A program made the translations under genes and the position numbers. The notes under the pieces are model-generated. The model made no database searches, was not told the DNA's origin, and saw only the letters and a program-made list of their open reading frames with translations. Source: Candidatus Woesearchaeota archaeon (GTDB lineage: Archaea > Nanobdellota > Nanobdellia > Woesearchaeales > GW2011-AR4). Taken from it: a DNA stretch of 10,374 nt. Each line of letters opens with the position of its first letter. The first letter of the stretch is position 1. Shown piece by piece: positions 1 through 5,678 of the stretch. Location of the stretch: contig JACOZO010000069.1 in assembly GCA_016181325.1 (NCBI GenBank), positions 1 through 10,374 of the forward strand. Direction: 5' to 3'.

Positions 1-112
1 ACTTATTTGACAAGCCTTCATCATCAATGGCTTTCTCAAGTATCCTGTGAAGTATAGAATTTGATAAATTGCCGACAAACAGCTCAATCAGCTTATTCCT
101 GTTTTGAGCCAT
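1..112 (-). CDS. Small protein of unknown function, partial (3' end outside window)
   Basis: Reading the minus strand from an ATG at 110-112 gives 37 uninterrupted codons to the window edge, beginning MAQNRNKLIELFVGNLSNSI. The visible part is charged and probably helical; I do not recognise a family. The start lies inside the last codons of the upstream nucleotidyltransferase, so the two genes overlap by 20 bases (93-112). That points to one transcript and coupled translation. A GGAG sits about 11 bases before the ATG, further than usual. The tight pairing with a nucleotidyltransferase resembles toxin-antitoxin operons, but the C-terminus needed to judge a HEPN or other partner fold is missing. 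It is an open reading frame with good context, not a proven gene. Confidence 0.6.
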   Translation of the reverse strand, partial: MAQNRNKLIELFVGNLSNSILHRILEKAIDDEGLSNK

Positions 113-890
113 TATTTATTTTCTCCATTATGCTTTCGAACGTTTCATTGTAAATAGCCTTGTATCTCTGCAGAAATGATTTTTTGTCAATCATGTTTTT
201 TTTGATTATTGAGGCATTCTTTATATTGAATAATTTCACCATTTCCTTGTCAACAGCTTCCGGCTTGACCTTTTTATGCATTAAAAATAAAGAAATAGCT
301 ATTATATTCCTTGTTAAATAATATTTCTCGCTCCCGCTTAAAACATCAAAATTATCTATTAACGTCCTGCTTTTCAGGAGGTGGAGGTCAAGAATTTTGT
401 AGCTTATCTCATGTTTTATGTTGAATACAAGCCTTTTCTTGGCAATGCACCTGCCAAGCATCATATGGTACAAAGGGTCTGTTGATAAGCCTTTGATTAA
501 AGATATATTATTCAAAATTATCAGGTGGATCTTGATTTTCGTTGCGTCTTCTATCTTTTGCCTTAATCGGTTCTCATCCAATTTAGAATTTGTAATTAAC
601 AATATGTCTATATCATTGAAATTAAACCCTTTCTCTAAGATTGAACCTGTAATTATGACATTATCATAATTTTCAATTTCCATGTCAATTATTTTGAATA
701 TATCATTTGCCAATTCAAGCTTTACGGGCTCAATTTCCTTTACATTGTAGAAATATGGCTTATCTTCCGGTTTTTGCGCTTCCAGGGGCTTAAGAAGCAC
801 GTAGCTTCCGATGCCGAAACCATTCCTGTTCTTGGAAATATAAATCTGGTCCATCCTGCTACCCCTGCTTACTTTGGCTATCAGTTCCAT
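93..890 (-). CDS. Nucleotidyltransferase with N-terminal AbrB-like segment
   Basis: 265 residues. Residues about 78-100 hold the nucleotidyltransferase-fold signature: a Gly-Ser pair (G82, S83) followed by Asp-x-Asp (D93, D95), spaced as in MNT/KNTase-like enzymes, which transfer NMP to a protein or small molecule. The position where a third carboxylate is normally expected, on the strand IKIHLIIL, shows His122. The first ~36 residues (MELIAKVSRGSRMDQIYISK, then a Gly-x-Gly-Ser-Tyr turn) resemble half of an AbrB/MazE swapped hairpin, the fold also seen in the VapB at 6037-6273. The C-terminal ~100 residues are helical and unassigned. The gene has a TATA box centred 26 bases before its ATG, so the transcript is probably leaderless, and a perfect palindrome lies between them. 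It overlaps the next gene by 20 bases. A toxin-antitoxin-like, self-regulated role is inference; the substrate is unknown. Confidence 0.8.
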   Translation of the reverse strand: MELIAKVSRGSRMDQIYISKNRNGFGIGSYVLLKPLEAQKPEDKPYFYNVKEIEPVKLELANDIFKIIDMEIENYDNVIITGSILEKGFNFNDIDILLITNSKLDENRLRQKIEDATKIKIHLIILNNISLIKGLSTDPLYHMMLGRCIAKKRLVFNIKHEISYKILDLHLLKSRTLIDNFDVLSGSEKYYLTRNIIAISLFLMHKKVKPEAVDKEMVKLFNIKNASIIKKNMIDKKSFLQRYKAIYNETFESIMEKINNGSKQE

Positions 891-910
891 ATTACGTAAA
901 AATACGTAAT
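891..910. repeat. Perfect 8-bp-arm palindrome, candidate operator
   Basis: Arms ATTACGTA (891-898) and TACGTAAT (903-910) are exact reverse complements around a 4-base A spacer. The site touches the start codon of the nucleotidyltransferase and fills the space between its TATA box and transcription start, where a bound repressor would block initiation. The gene's own AbrB-like N-terminus is the natural candidate ligand; that is inference. Confidence 0.6.
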
Positions 911-912
911 AA

Positions 913-920
913 TATATAAA
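913..920 (-). promoter_or_regulatory. TATA box of the nucleotidyltransferase gene
   Basis: On the minus strand this reads TTTATATA, centred about 26 bases before the A of the ATG at 890. That is the normal archaeal TATA-to-start distance and predicts a leaderless mRNA. It also separates this gene from the livG transcript ending at 953. Confidence 0.6.
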
Positions 921-952
921 GGTTTTGGTTTATTGTTGCTTATTATTCATTC

Positions 953-1696
953 CTATTTCCCCAGATAAGCCTCCAGCACTTCCTTGTCTTTAACTATGTC
1001 CTGGGGCTTCCCTCTTTTCAGCACTCTCCCCTCATTCAGGACAATGACCTCATCGCTGATGTTCATCACGAATTCCATGTCATGCTCTATGAGCAGCACG
1101 GTATTGCCTTTTTCCTTCAGGCCCCTTAAAATTGCCTTTAGTTCCTGCCTTATCTGGGGATTGACGCCGGCGGTTGGCTCGTCCAATGCCAGCAGTTTGT
1201 GCTCCCTCAGTACAGCCCTTGCTATCTCCAGCAGCCTTTGCTGCCCGTAGGAAAGCTCTCCTGCAGCCATGTCCAATGGCTTGTGCAGGTGCACCCTTGC
1301 CAGGGCGCTCTTCATTTCGCCATCACTTGCTTTCTTGGCTATGAGCAGGTTGTCCCTTATTGTCATGTTCCTGAACACCTTTGTTAGCTGGAAAGTCCTG
1401 CTTATTCCTGCCTGCGCAATTTTGTAGGCAGGCAATCCTGTGATTTCACTGTCAAGCAGCTTTATTTTGCCGTAGTCAGGCTTTGTCAATCCGCTGATGA
1501 TATTGAAGATAGTAGTCTTGCCTGCCCCATTCGGCCCTATCAATGAAGTTATTGTATTGTTCCCTACAGAGAATGTGCACCCATCAACAGCTTTTACCCC
1601 TCCAAAGCTTTTACACACACTAAAAAATTCCAGTAAGGAATTTTTGGTGTGCTCAAAAACTCCAGAAGTTTTTGACACTTTCCATAAACTGAGCAT
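953..1696 (-). CDS. livG: HAAT-family ABC transporter ATPase (LivG-type)
   Basis: 247 residues. ATP-hydrolysing subunit of a branched-chain-amino-acid-type importer, cytoplasmic face. Visible motifs: Walker A GPNGAGKT (54-61), Q-loop Q103 in SRTFQ, signature LSYGQQ (148-153), Walker B with D172-E173, and switch His205 in LLIEHDME. The IEHDM and YLGK endings are typical of LivG rather than LivF. The helical part between Q-loop and signature is shorter than in E. coli LivG. The ATG overlaps the livM stop by one base (TAATG) and has an AAGGTGG ribosome binding site 7 bases upstream at 1704-1710, which supports this start. Odd point: about 20 extra residues precede the usual LivG beginning (LLEFFSVCKSFGG), and the DNA encoding them contains two strong inverted repeats. 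No livF follows. Substrate cannot be read from the sequence. Confidence 0.93.
   Translation of the reverse strand: MLSLWKVSKTSGVFEHTKNSLLEFFSVCKSFGGVKAVDGCTFSVGNNTITSLIGPNGAGKTTIFNIISGLTKPDYGKIKLLDSEITGLPAYKIAQAGISRTFQLTKVFRNMTIRDNLLIAKKASDGEMKSALARVHLHKPLDMAAGELSYGQQRLLEIARAVLREHKLLALDEPTAGVNPQIRQELKAILRGLKEKGNTVLLIEHDMEFVMNISDEVIVLNEGRVLKRGKPQDIVKDKEVLEAYLGK
1616..1678. repeat. Two adjacent inverted repeats in the 5' part of livG
   Basis: Repeat A: AAAAATTCC (1623-1631) and GGAATTTTT (1637-1645), perfect 9-bp arms, with a possible extra CACAC/GTGTG stem (1616-1620 with 1647-1651). Repeat B: TCAAAAACT (1653-1661) and AGTTTTTGA (1667-1675), perfect 9-bp arms; GTG (1649-1651) can also pair with CAC (1676-1678). 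The two outer stems therefore compete for the same GTG. They lie within the coding frame, in the segment unique to this LivG. Confidence 0.6.
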
Positions 1697-2547
1697 TATA
1701 TGTCCACCTTCCCGAATATGCCTTTTGGCCTGTAGATCAATACCAGCAGCAAAATCAACAGGAGTGCCATCTGCCTGACCGGCCCGATAAGCTCAGGCCT
1801 TACTACCAGAAATCTCAGCAGGTCAATCAGTGCAAAGAGCAGGAAAACCCCGAGAATACTGCCTTTGATTGAAGCCAGGCCGCCGACAATAAGCATGAAC
1901 AAAATGATGATGAACTGCTCCAGGTCGAATATGGAAGGGTCTACAAAATTTATCTGATGCACCATCAGGCCTCCGGCAATGCCTGCCAGAAAAGTGGAAA
2001 TAGCCAGGGAAAGAACCTTGTAAAAATACGTGTTTTTTCCCAAAATAGCTGTCGCAGTCTCATCATCCCTTATCGCCTGGAAAATTTTTCCGGTCTCTGA
2101 ATTTGTCAGCCAATAAACAAACCATAGGGCCATCAGGGATAAAACCATTGTAAAGAGCATATAATAGAAGTTGCTCCTTATTATATCAGGCACTCCCGGC
2201 AGCCCCAATGCCCCTCTGGTCAAGCTAATCCAGTTCCTTGAAACAGCAATTGCGATAAAAATCAATCCAAGCGTCACAATCTGGAAGTAATCCCCTTTTA
2301 GCCTCACAGTTATTGCAGCTATTATGGTTCCAATTACACAGGCAATAATGCCTGCTGCCAAAAGCGCAATGTACCAGGGCACGCCGTTTAATGTCAGCAG
2401 TGCTGATGTATATGCCCCTATGCCCACAGAAACCATATGGCCAAGATTTACCATTCCTGTAAAGCCAAAAGCCAGGTTAAATGACAGCACAATGATTAGA
2501 TAGATAAAGAACCAGGTGAAGTCCTGTATGAAGAACTCATGTATCAT
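1696..2547 (-). CDS. livM: HAAT-family ABC transporter permease (LivM-type)
   Basis: 283 residues, almost entirely membrane-spanning (about eight hydrophobic segments). It forms half of the channel with LivH. Family marks: SFNLAFGFTGMVNLG at 22-36, the RGALGLPGVP loop at 111-120, and an EAA-like cytoplasmic coupling loop around 153-190 (GKIFQAIRDDETATAILGKN) that contacts the ATPase. It then ends with the usual RPKGIFG motif. The ATG lies 11 bases inside the livH 3' end, with a GGGGGTGA ribosome binding site at 2557-2564, nine bases upstream. It is followed by livG with a one-base overlap, so livH, livM and livG should be translated from one mRNA. Length and motifs are normal for LivM. Substrate specificity rests with the binding protein. 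Confidence 0.93.
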   Translation of the reverse strand: MIHEFFIQDFTWFFIYLIIVLSFNLAFGFTGMVNLGHMVSVGIGAYTSALLTLNGVPWYIALLAAGIIACVIGTIIAAITVRLKGDYFQIVTLGLIFIAIAVSRNWISLTRGALGLPGVPDIIRSNFYYMLFTMVLSLMALWFVYWLTNSETGKIFQAIRDDETATAILGKNTYFYKVLSLAISTFLAGIAGGLMVHQINFVDPSIFDLEQFIIILFMLIVGGLASIKGSILGVFLLFALIDLLRFLVVRPELIGPVRQMALLLILLLVLIYRPKGIFGKVDI

Positions 2548-3421
2548 CTCTCAGCTTCACCCCCAAAATGCCCTGAGGCCTTAACAATAGGAACAAAATC
2601 ATCACGCTGAATGAGATCAGGTCCTTATACCCTGTTGGCAGATACCAGACGCCGACATTCTCAATCAAGCCGATAAAAAATCCGCCAATGACAGAGCCGG
2701 GCACGGACCCTAATCCGCCGACAACAGAGCTTATGAACCCCTTGATAATGATTATGACCCCCATTTTCGGATAAAGATTCTGCTCAAGCCCGACAAGTAT
2801 GCCCGAAACAGCCGCAAATGCCCCTGATATGATGAAGACATATGTATAGACCCTTTCCGGGTTTATCCCAACAACCTGCGCAACGCTCTTGTTGTCAGCC
2901 AGTGCCCGCATTGCCTTGCCGATTCTGGTTTTCTTCATTATCAAATACAGGACAAAAAATAATGCTATAGCGAAGAATATGATATATGCCTGAAGGCTGG
3001 TTATTGTAAAGAGTCCAAAATCAAAAATCTGCCCTTCGCTCCCTAAAACCAGGGTTTTTGTGCTGGAGCCGAATAACGCCAGAATCAGTGAAGAGAAAAA
3101 CATGAGTAGAACCACAGAAGTAATCAGCATCACATTTGAGGTAGCCTTTCTTTTCCTTAATGGCAGGTAAACCAGATAATTTACAGCAAGTGTAATGATA
3201 ATGGTGCACGCGATTGCCAGAATCCCTGCAATGGCAAAGCTCAGTCCCAATACATTCGCAAATAGAAAGAAAAAATAGGCTCCTGCTGCAATCATTGCCC
3301 CGTGCGAGAAATACTGGAACTTCACGACATAATAAACTAATGCAAAGCCCGCAGCGGCAAGGGCGTAAATGGAGCCGGCAATCAGGCCATTGATAATGAG
3401 CTGCGGCAGTATTGACGGCAT
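2537..3421 (-). CDS. livH: HAAT-family ABC transporter permease (LivH-type)
   Basis: 294 residues with about eight membrane segments; partner of LivM in the transport channel. Family marks: NGLIAGSIYALAAAGFALVY near the N-terminus, FSHGAMIAAGAY at 38-49, the EAA-like coupling loop around 168-200 (GKAMRALADNKSVAQVVGI), the GLGSVPGSVIGG segment, and the terminal LRPQGILG motif. Length is usual for LivH. The start has a GGTAG three bases upstream, but a TATA-like TTTAAATA at 3444-3451 is centred 26 bases before the ATG, so the transcript may begin at the start codon itself. A T-rich tract lies between this gene and livK. The 3' end overlaps livM by 11 bases. Confidence 0.93.
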   Translation of the reverse strand: MPSILPQLIINGLIAGSIYALAAAGFALVYYVVKFQYFSHGAMIAAGAYFFFLFANVLGLSFAIAGILAIACTIIITLAVNYLVYLPLRKRKATSNVMLITSVVLLMFFSSLILALFGSSTKTLVLGSEGQIFDFGLFTITSLQAYIIFFAIALFFVLYLIMKKTRIGKAMRALADNKSVAQVVGINPERVYTYVFIISGAFAAVSGILVGLEQNLYPKMGVIIIIKGFISSVVGGLGSVPGSVIGGFFIGLIENVGVWYLPTGYKDLISFSVMILFLLLRPQGILGVKLRDDT

Positions 3422-3443
3422 TTTCTACCTATATACTTGTATT

Positions 3444-3451
3444 TATTTAAA
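3444..3451 (-). promoter_or_regulatory. Possible TATA box for livHMG
   Basis: The minus strand reads TTTAAATA, centred about 26 bases before the livH ATG. This suggests a second, internal promoter giving livHMG a transcript separate from livK. The 57-base gap is AT-rich throughout, so the match could arise by chance. Confidence 0.4.
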
Positions 3452-3458
3452 TTTAATG

Positions 3459-3470
3459 AAAAGAAAAACA
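3459..3470 (-). terminator. T-rich tract after livK, possible terminator
   Basis: The minus strand reads TGTTTTTCTTTT starting 9 bases after the livK stop codon. Archaeal transcription commonly ends at such U-rich runs without a hairpin. Partial termination here would give more binding protein than permease, a usual need for these transporters. Confidence 0.4.
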
Positions 3471-3478
3471 AGGCAAGA

Positions 3479-4645
3479 CTATCTTAAAGTTACAAGCTCC
3501 CCGCCTTTTGCCTGCTTTATGGAATAGTCCATTATAGGATCCCCATTCTGGTCGATAGTCAGCTTTCCTACAGCGCCTTCATAGCCCTTCACGGCATAAA
3601 GATAGCTTTTTATCTTCTCTGTATCCATTCCGTGCTTGCCTATTGCATCCGAAAGCAGGTAGACCACATCATAAGCCCCTGACATATATCCCGGGAACGG
3701 CGCATCTTCTCCTGTGGCCTGCTTGTATTTTGCAAGGAGGGCAGCCGCCTTTGGAGCCTTGTCGTCAAATTTCTGCTCAATTCCAATCATGCCTTCAAAA
3801 TTAACGGCATTCTCCTTCACGACGTTCCTTCCAATAAGCACTTCTGCAGTCAATAGCTGAGTCTTGATGCCCGCTTCCTTGATCTGCTTGACCAGCAATA
3901 TTCCTTTTTGAGGCGGTTGCGGAAGCACATAAATAACATCCGGGTTTGCTGCCTTTACCTTTGTAACCTGCGTCCTGAAGTCTGTATCTTCGGGATTATA
4001 CACTTCATCAGCGACAATAGTGCCTCCTAATTTGGCAAAGTTTTCCTTGAATACCTTCCTCAATCCCTGGGCATAGTCAGTTGACTCAGAAATAACGGCA
4101 GCCTTCTTTGCCTTCAAGTCCTTGAAAGCATAATCAGAAGCAACTACTCCTGCATAGGCATCGCTTGGCGCAACCCTGAAAACATAATCGCCTGCATTTG
4201 TCACATCCGGTGATGTTGCGCTTGGCGATATTAATATGACTTTTCCAGCTTCTGTTATCGGAGCAGCTCCCAAAGTCTCTCCTGAGCAGACTCCTCCAAT
4301 AATAACTTTGACATTGTCGATATTGACAAGCTTCTGGGCAGCGGCATTCCCATCTTTTGGATTGCACTTGCTGTCTTCATAGATCAACTGTATCTGCCTT
4401 CCTTTAATGCCCCTTTTTGCGTTGATTTCATCAACGGCAATCTGGGTTGCTTTTTGTATAGGCAGCCCATATGCAGCAGCATCCCCGCTTAAAGGATACA
4501 TGACACCTATCTTGATAGGGCTTGTGTCAGCAGCAGGAGCCGGTGCGCTTGGCCTGCTGGCTGGCTGCTCTGGCTGGACCTGCACCTGACAGCTGACTAA
4601 AATTATCGCAATAAAAACAAGTAAAACCTGCACTGTCTTTTTCAT
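3479..4645 (-). CDS. livK: HAAT-family substrate-binding lipoprotein (LivK/LivJ-type)
   Basis: 388 residues from the ATG at 4645. That start is preferred over a TTG five codons upstream because GGGGGGTG lies 5 bases before it and the product then begins with a clean signal peptide, MKKTVQVLLVFIAIILVSC. Cys19 follows LVS, a lipobox, so the protein is probably lipid-anchored outside the cell. A Pro/Ala-rich linker (about 20-43) leads to a Peripla_BP_6-type domain (PIKIGVMYPLSGDAAAYG onward). Cys94 and Cys120 align with the conserved disulfide of E. coli LivJ (KCNPKDG and GGVCSGE), and ISPSATSPDVT corresponds to its ligand-contact stretch. These support an amino-acid-like ligand, but amides or urea use related proteins. 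It is first in the transporter cluster, with its own TATA box. Confidence 0.93.
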   Translation of the reverse strand: MKKTVQVLLVFIAIILVSCQVQVQPEQPASRPSAPAPAADTSPIKIGVMYPLSGDAAAYGLPIQKATQIAVDEINAKRGIKGRQIQLIYEDSKCNPKDGNAAAQKLVNIDNVKVIIGGVCSGETLGAAPITEAGKVILISPSATSPDVTNAGDYVFRVAPSDAYAGVVASDYAFKDLKAKKAAVISESTDYAQGLRKVFKENFAKLGGTIVADEVYNPEDTDFRTQVTKVKAANPDVIYVLPQPPQKGILLVKQIKEAGIKTQLLTAEVLIGRNVVKENAVNFEGMIGIEQKFDDKAPKAAALLAKYKQATGEDAPFPGYMSGAYDVVYLLSDAIGKHGMDTEKIKSYLYAVKGYEGAVGKLTIDQNGDPIMDYSIKQAKGGELVTLR

Positions 4646-4692
4646 CAAAACACCCCCCAAATATGTTATTGAGCCGTATATTCAGCAAATCC

Positions 4693-4700
4693 TATATAAA
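4693..4700 (-). promoter_or_regulatory. TATA box of livK
   Basis: The minus strand reads TTTATATA with a purine/A-rich stretch (AGAAAG) just upstream as possible BRE. Predicted start is near 4670, leaving about 25 bases of leader that carry the GGGGGGTG ribosome binding site. Confidence 0.6.
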
Positions 4701-4811
4701 ACTTTCTCCTGAATTTTTTACTTTTTGGATAAAAAAAGGCTATATTTCCTTCCTTGGGATTCTAGGCTCGCCCAATACTGGCTCGCATTTATTGGTATGC
4801 AAAGTGCCCAC

Positions 4812-4922
4812 CCGCCTCACGTCACTTCGTTCCTGGGTTCCACTTCGTGAAACCATTGTGGCGGTACGAACCTCTTTTCAATAAAGCAACTACATTCATA
4901 TAAAATCCGCCAATGGGGGCGG
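4812..4922. repeat. Cluster of GC-rich stems that can pair in alternative ways
   Basis: CCGCC-t-CA (4812-4819) pairs with TG-t-GGCGG (4857-4864) and encloses the hairpin GGTT-c-CAC / GTG-a-AACC (4836-4854). The same 4853-4864 arm can instead pair with CCGCCAATGG (4907-4916), and CCGCC (4907-4911) can pair locally with GGCGG (4918-4922). CACTTCGT is repeated at 4823-4830 and 4841-4848. This could be a structured RNA on either strand or a repetitive element; no promoter is clearly assigned to it. Confidence 0.4.
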
Positions 4923-5070
4923 GCATGCTTTGTTGCACTGAAGAAAATAAAATCACAAATAGAATCACGGAATTAAGATTTATTATATTATTTAATCAGG
5001 TCATTTTTCAATCAATGCTCCCTTAAAACCTCTTTTTTCACCCCCTTCACCTCTTTTTCCGGGCAGTTAT

Positions 5071-5130
5071 ATGATTTCGGCTCCCCCTTTCGTAGGGGGT
5101 GGGGAAGAATTAACGGGGGAGCCAAATCAT
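5071..5130. repeat. Long inverted repeat, 16-bp stem with one bulge
   Basis: ATGATTT (5071-5077), an unpaired C, and GGCTCCCCC (5079-5087) are matched by GGGGGAGCC (5115-5123) and AAATCAT (5124-5130). The 27-base loop includes another GGGGG (5095-5099) that can pair with the same CCCCC (5083-5087), giving a competing short hairpin. The element begins 14 bases after the stop of the gene at 5144, so it may shape the 3' end of that mRNA. Its form also fits a small dispersed palindromic repeat. No target-site duplication is evident. Confidence 0.55.
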
Positions 5131-5143
5131 TTGAAAATCGTGA

Positions 5144-5554
5144 TTACCTTATCAGTGACTTCGGCGGCTTTCTCATCTCCTTTGTCCACAATAATCCTAT
5201 GTGCATAATGTCTTTGTTGAACTTGTCGCTTATCTTGTATGTCTTCTTGTACAGGTCATAATCGATTAGCCCCATGCTCTTCATGGGAGTCAATATCCTG
5301 TCATAAAACTGCCTTTTGTTGTAGCTCACCTTTACTTTCTTGCCCTTGAACGGGGGTTCATCTATCAAATCAGTGATTAGGCTGCCATCATGCAGCTTGG
5401 TTGCAAACAGCGACATTTCTGTTTTGCTGATTTCTCCGCCATTATCCTTTATCATCTCAATGAGCAGCTTGGCAACAATGACCTGCTGCTTTGTGGCGAA
5501 GACAATCTCATAAATGTCGTCTGGCAGGTTGAACCTGTCAAACAAAATGACCAT
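5144..5554 (-). CDS. Small winged-helix-like protein of unknown function
   Basis: 136 residues from the ATG at 5552-5554. A GTG 15 bases further upstream is in frame, but the TATA box at 5576-5583 is centred 26 bases before the ATG, so transcription should start at or near the ATG and exclude the GTG. The middle contains a helix (TKQQVIVAKLLIEMIKDNGG), and the C-terminal half has a recognition-helix and wing pattern (FYDRILTPMKSMGLIDYDLY, then KKTYKIS), typical of archaeal winged-helix domains. The protein is basic towards its end. I do not recognise a named family. DNA binding is inferred from the fold pattern only. It stands alone between vapBC and the non-coding region, with two 12-bp palindromes upstream. 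Confidence 0.8.
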   Translation of the reverse strand: MVILFDRFNLPDDIYEIVFATKQQVIVAKLLIEMIKDNGGEISKTEMSLFATKLHDGSLITDLIDEPPFKGKKVKVSYNKRQFYDRILTPMKSMGLIDYDLYKKTYKISDKFNKDIMHIGLLWTKEMRKPPKSLIR

Positions 5555-5575
5555 GCATTTTAGTAACACACCTTC

Positions 5576-5583
5576 TATATAAA
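5576..5583 (-). promoter_or_regulatory. TATA box of the winged-helix gene at 5144-5554
   Basis: The minus strand reads TTTATATA, centred about 26 bases before the ATG at 5554, predicting a leaderless transcript. This spacing decides the start codon. Confidence 0.6.
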
Positions 5584-5598
5584 TATTTCGTTTTTGGA

Positions 5599-5610
5599 TA
5601 TACTAGTATA
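5599..5610. repeat. 12-bp perfect palindrome TATACTAGTATA
   Basis: It is self-complementary with no spacer and lies 16 bases upstream of the TATA box at 5576-5583, where activators or repressors commonly bind. It shares the half-site TAGTAT with the palindrome region at 5647-5660. Confidence 0.45.
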
Positions 5611-5646
5611 GAAATTGGTATATTGGTTCAAGAATCGTCTGAAGCG

Positions 5647-5658
5647 ACTAATATTAGT
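5647..5658. repeat. 12-bp perfect palindrome ACTAATATTAGT
   Basis: It is self-complementary and lies between the vapC stop codon and the palindrome at 5599-5610. TAGTAT recurs at its right edge (5655-5660). It could be a second binding site, or an AT-rich coincidence. Confidence 0.35.
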
Positions 5659-5678
5659 ATGCTTAATTTACAATTCAA

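Larger units (their letters stand above)
4701..5143. other. 443-base non-coding region with several inverted repeats
   Basis: No reading frame here has a plausible start, composition and family resemblance. The region contains three kinds of signal. First, short GC-rich stems at 4812-4922, listed separately. Second, three copies of ACCTCTTTT (4870-4878, 5028-5036, 5049-5057). Third, a long inverted repeat at 5071-5130. A GGCTCGC direct repeat (4765-4771, 4780-4786) is also present. The middle (about 4930-5020) is AT-rich and otherwise featureless. GC-rich structure in AT-rich flanks suggests a structured RNA or dispersed repeats. Confidence 0.5.

Noticed and set aside
4663..4884. 73-codon plus-strand frame over the livK promoter region
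   Set aside because: It starts within the livK leader, crosses the GC-rich stems, has repetitive low-information composition and no family resemblance; the structured DNA explains it better.
5020..5137. Minus-strand frame of about 45 codons through the 5071-5130 inverted repeat, with GAGGTGA-like sites
   Set aside because: No ATG opens it, and its peptide is what the palindrome and pyrimidine repeats would encode by chance.
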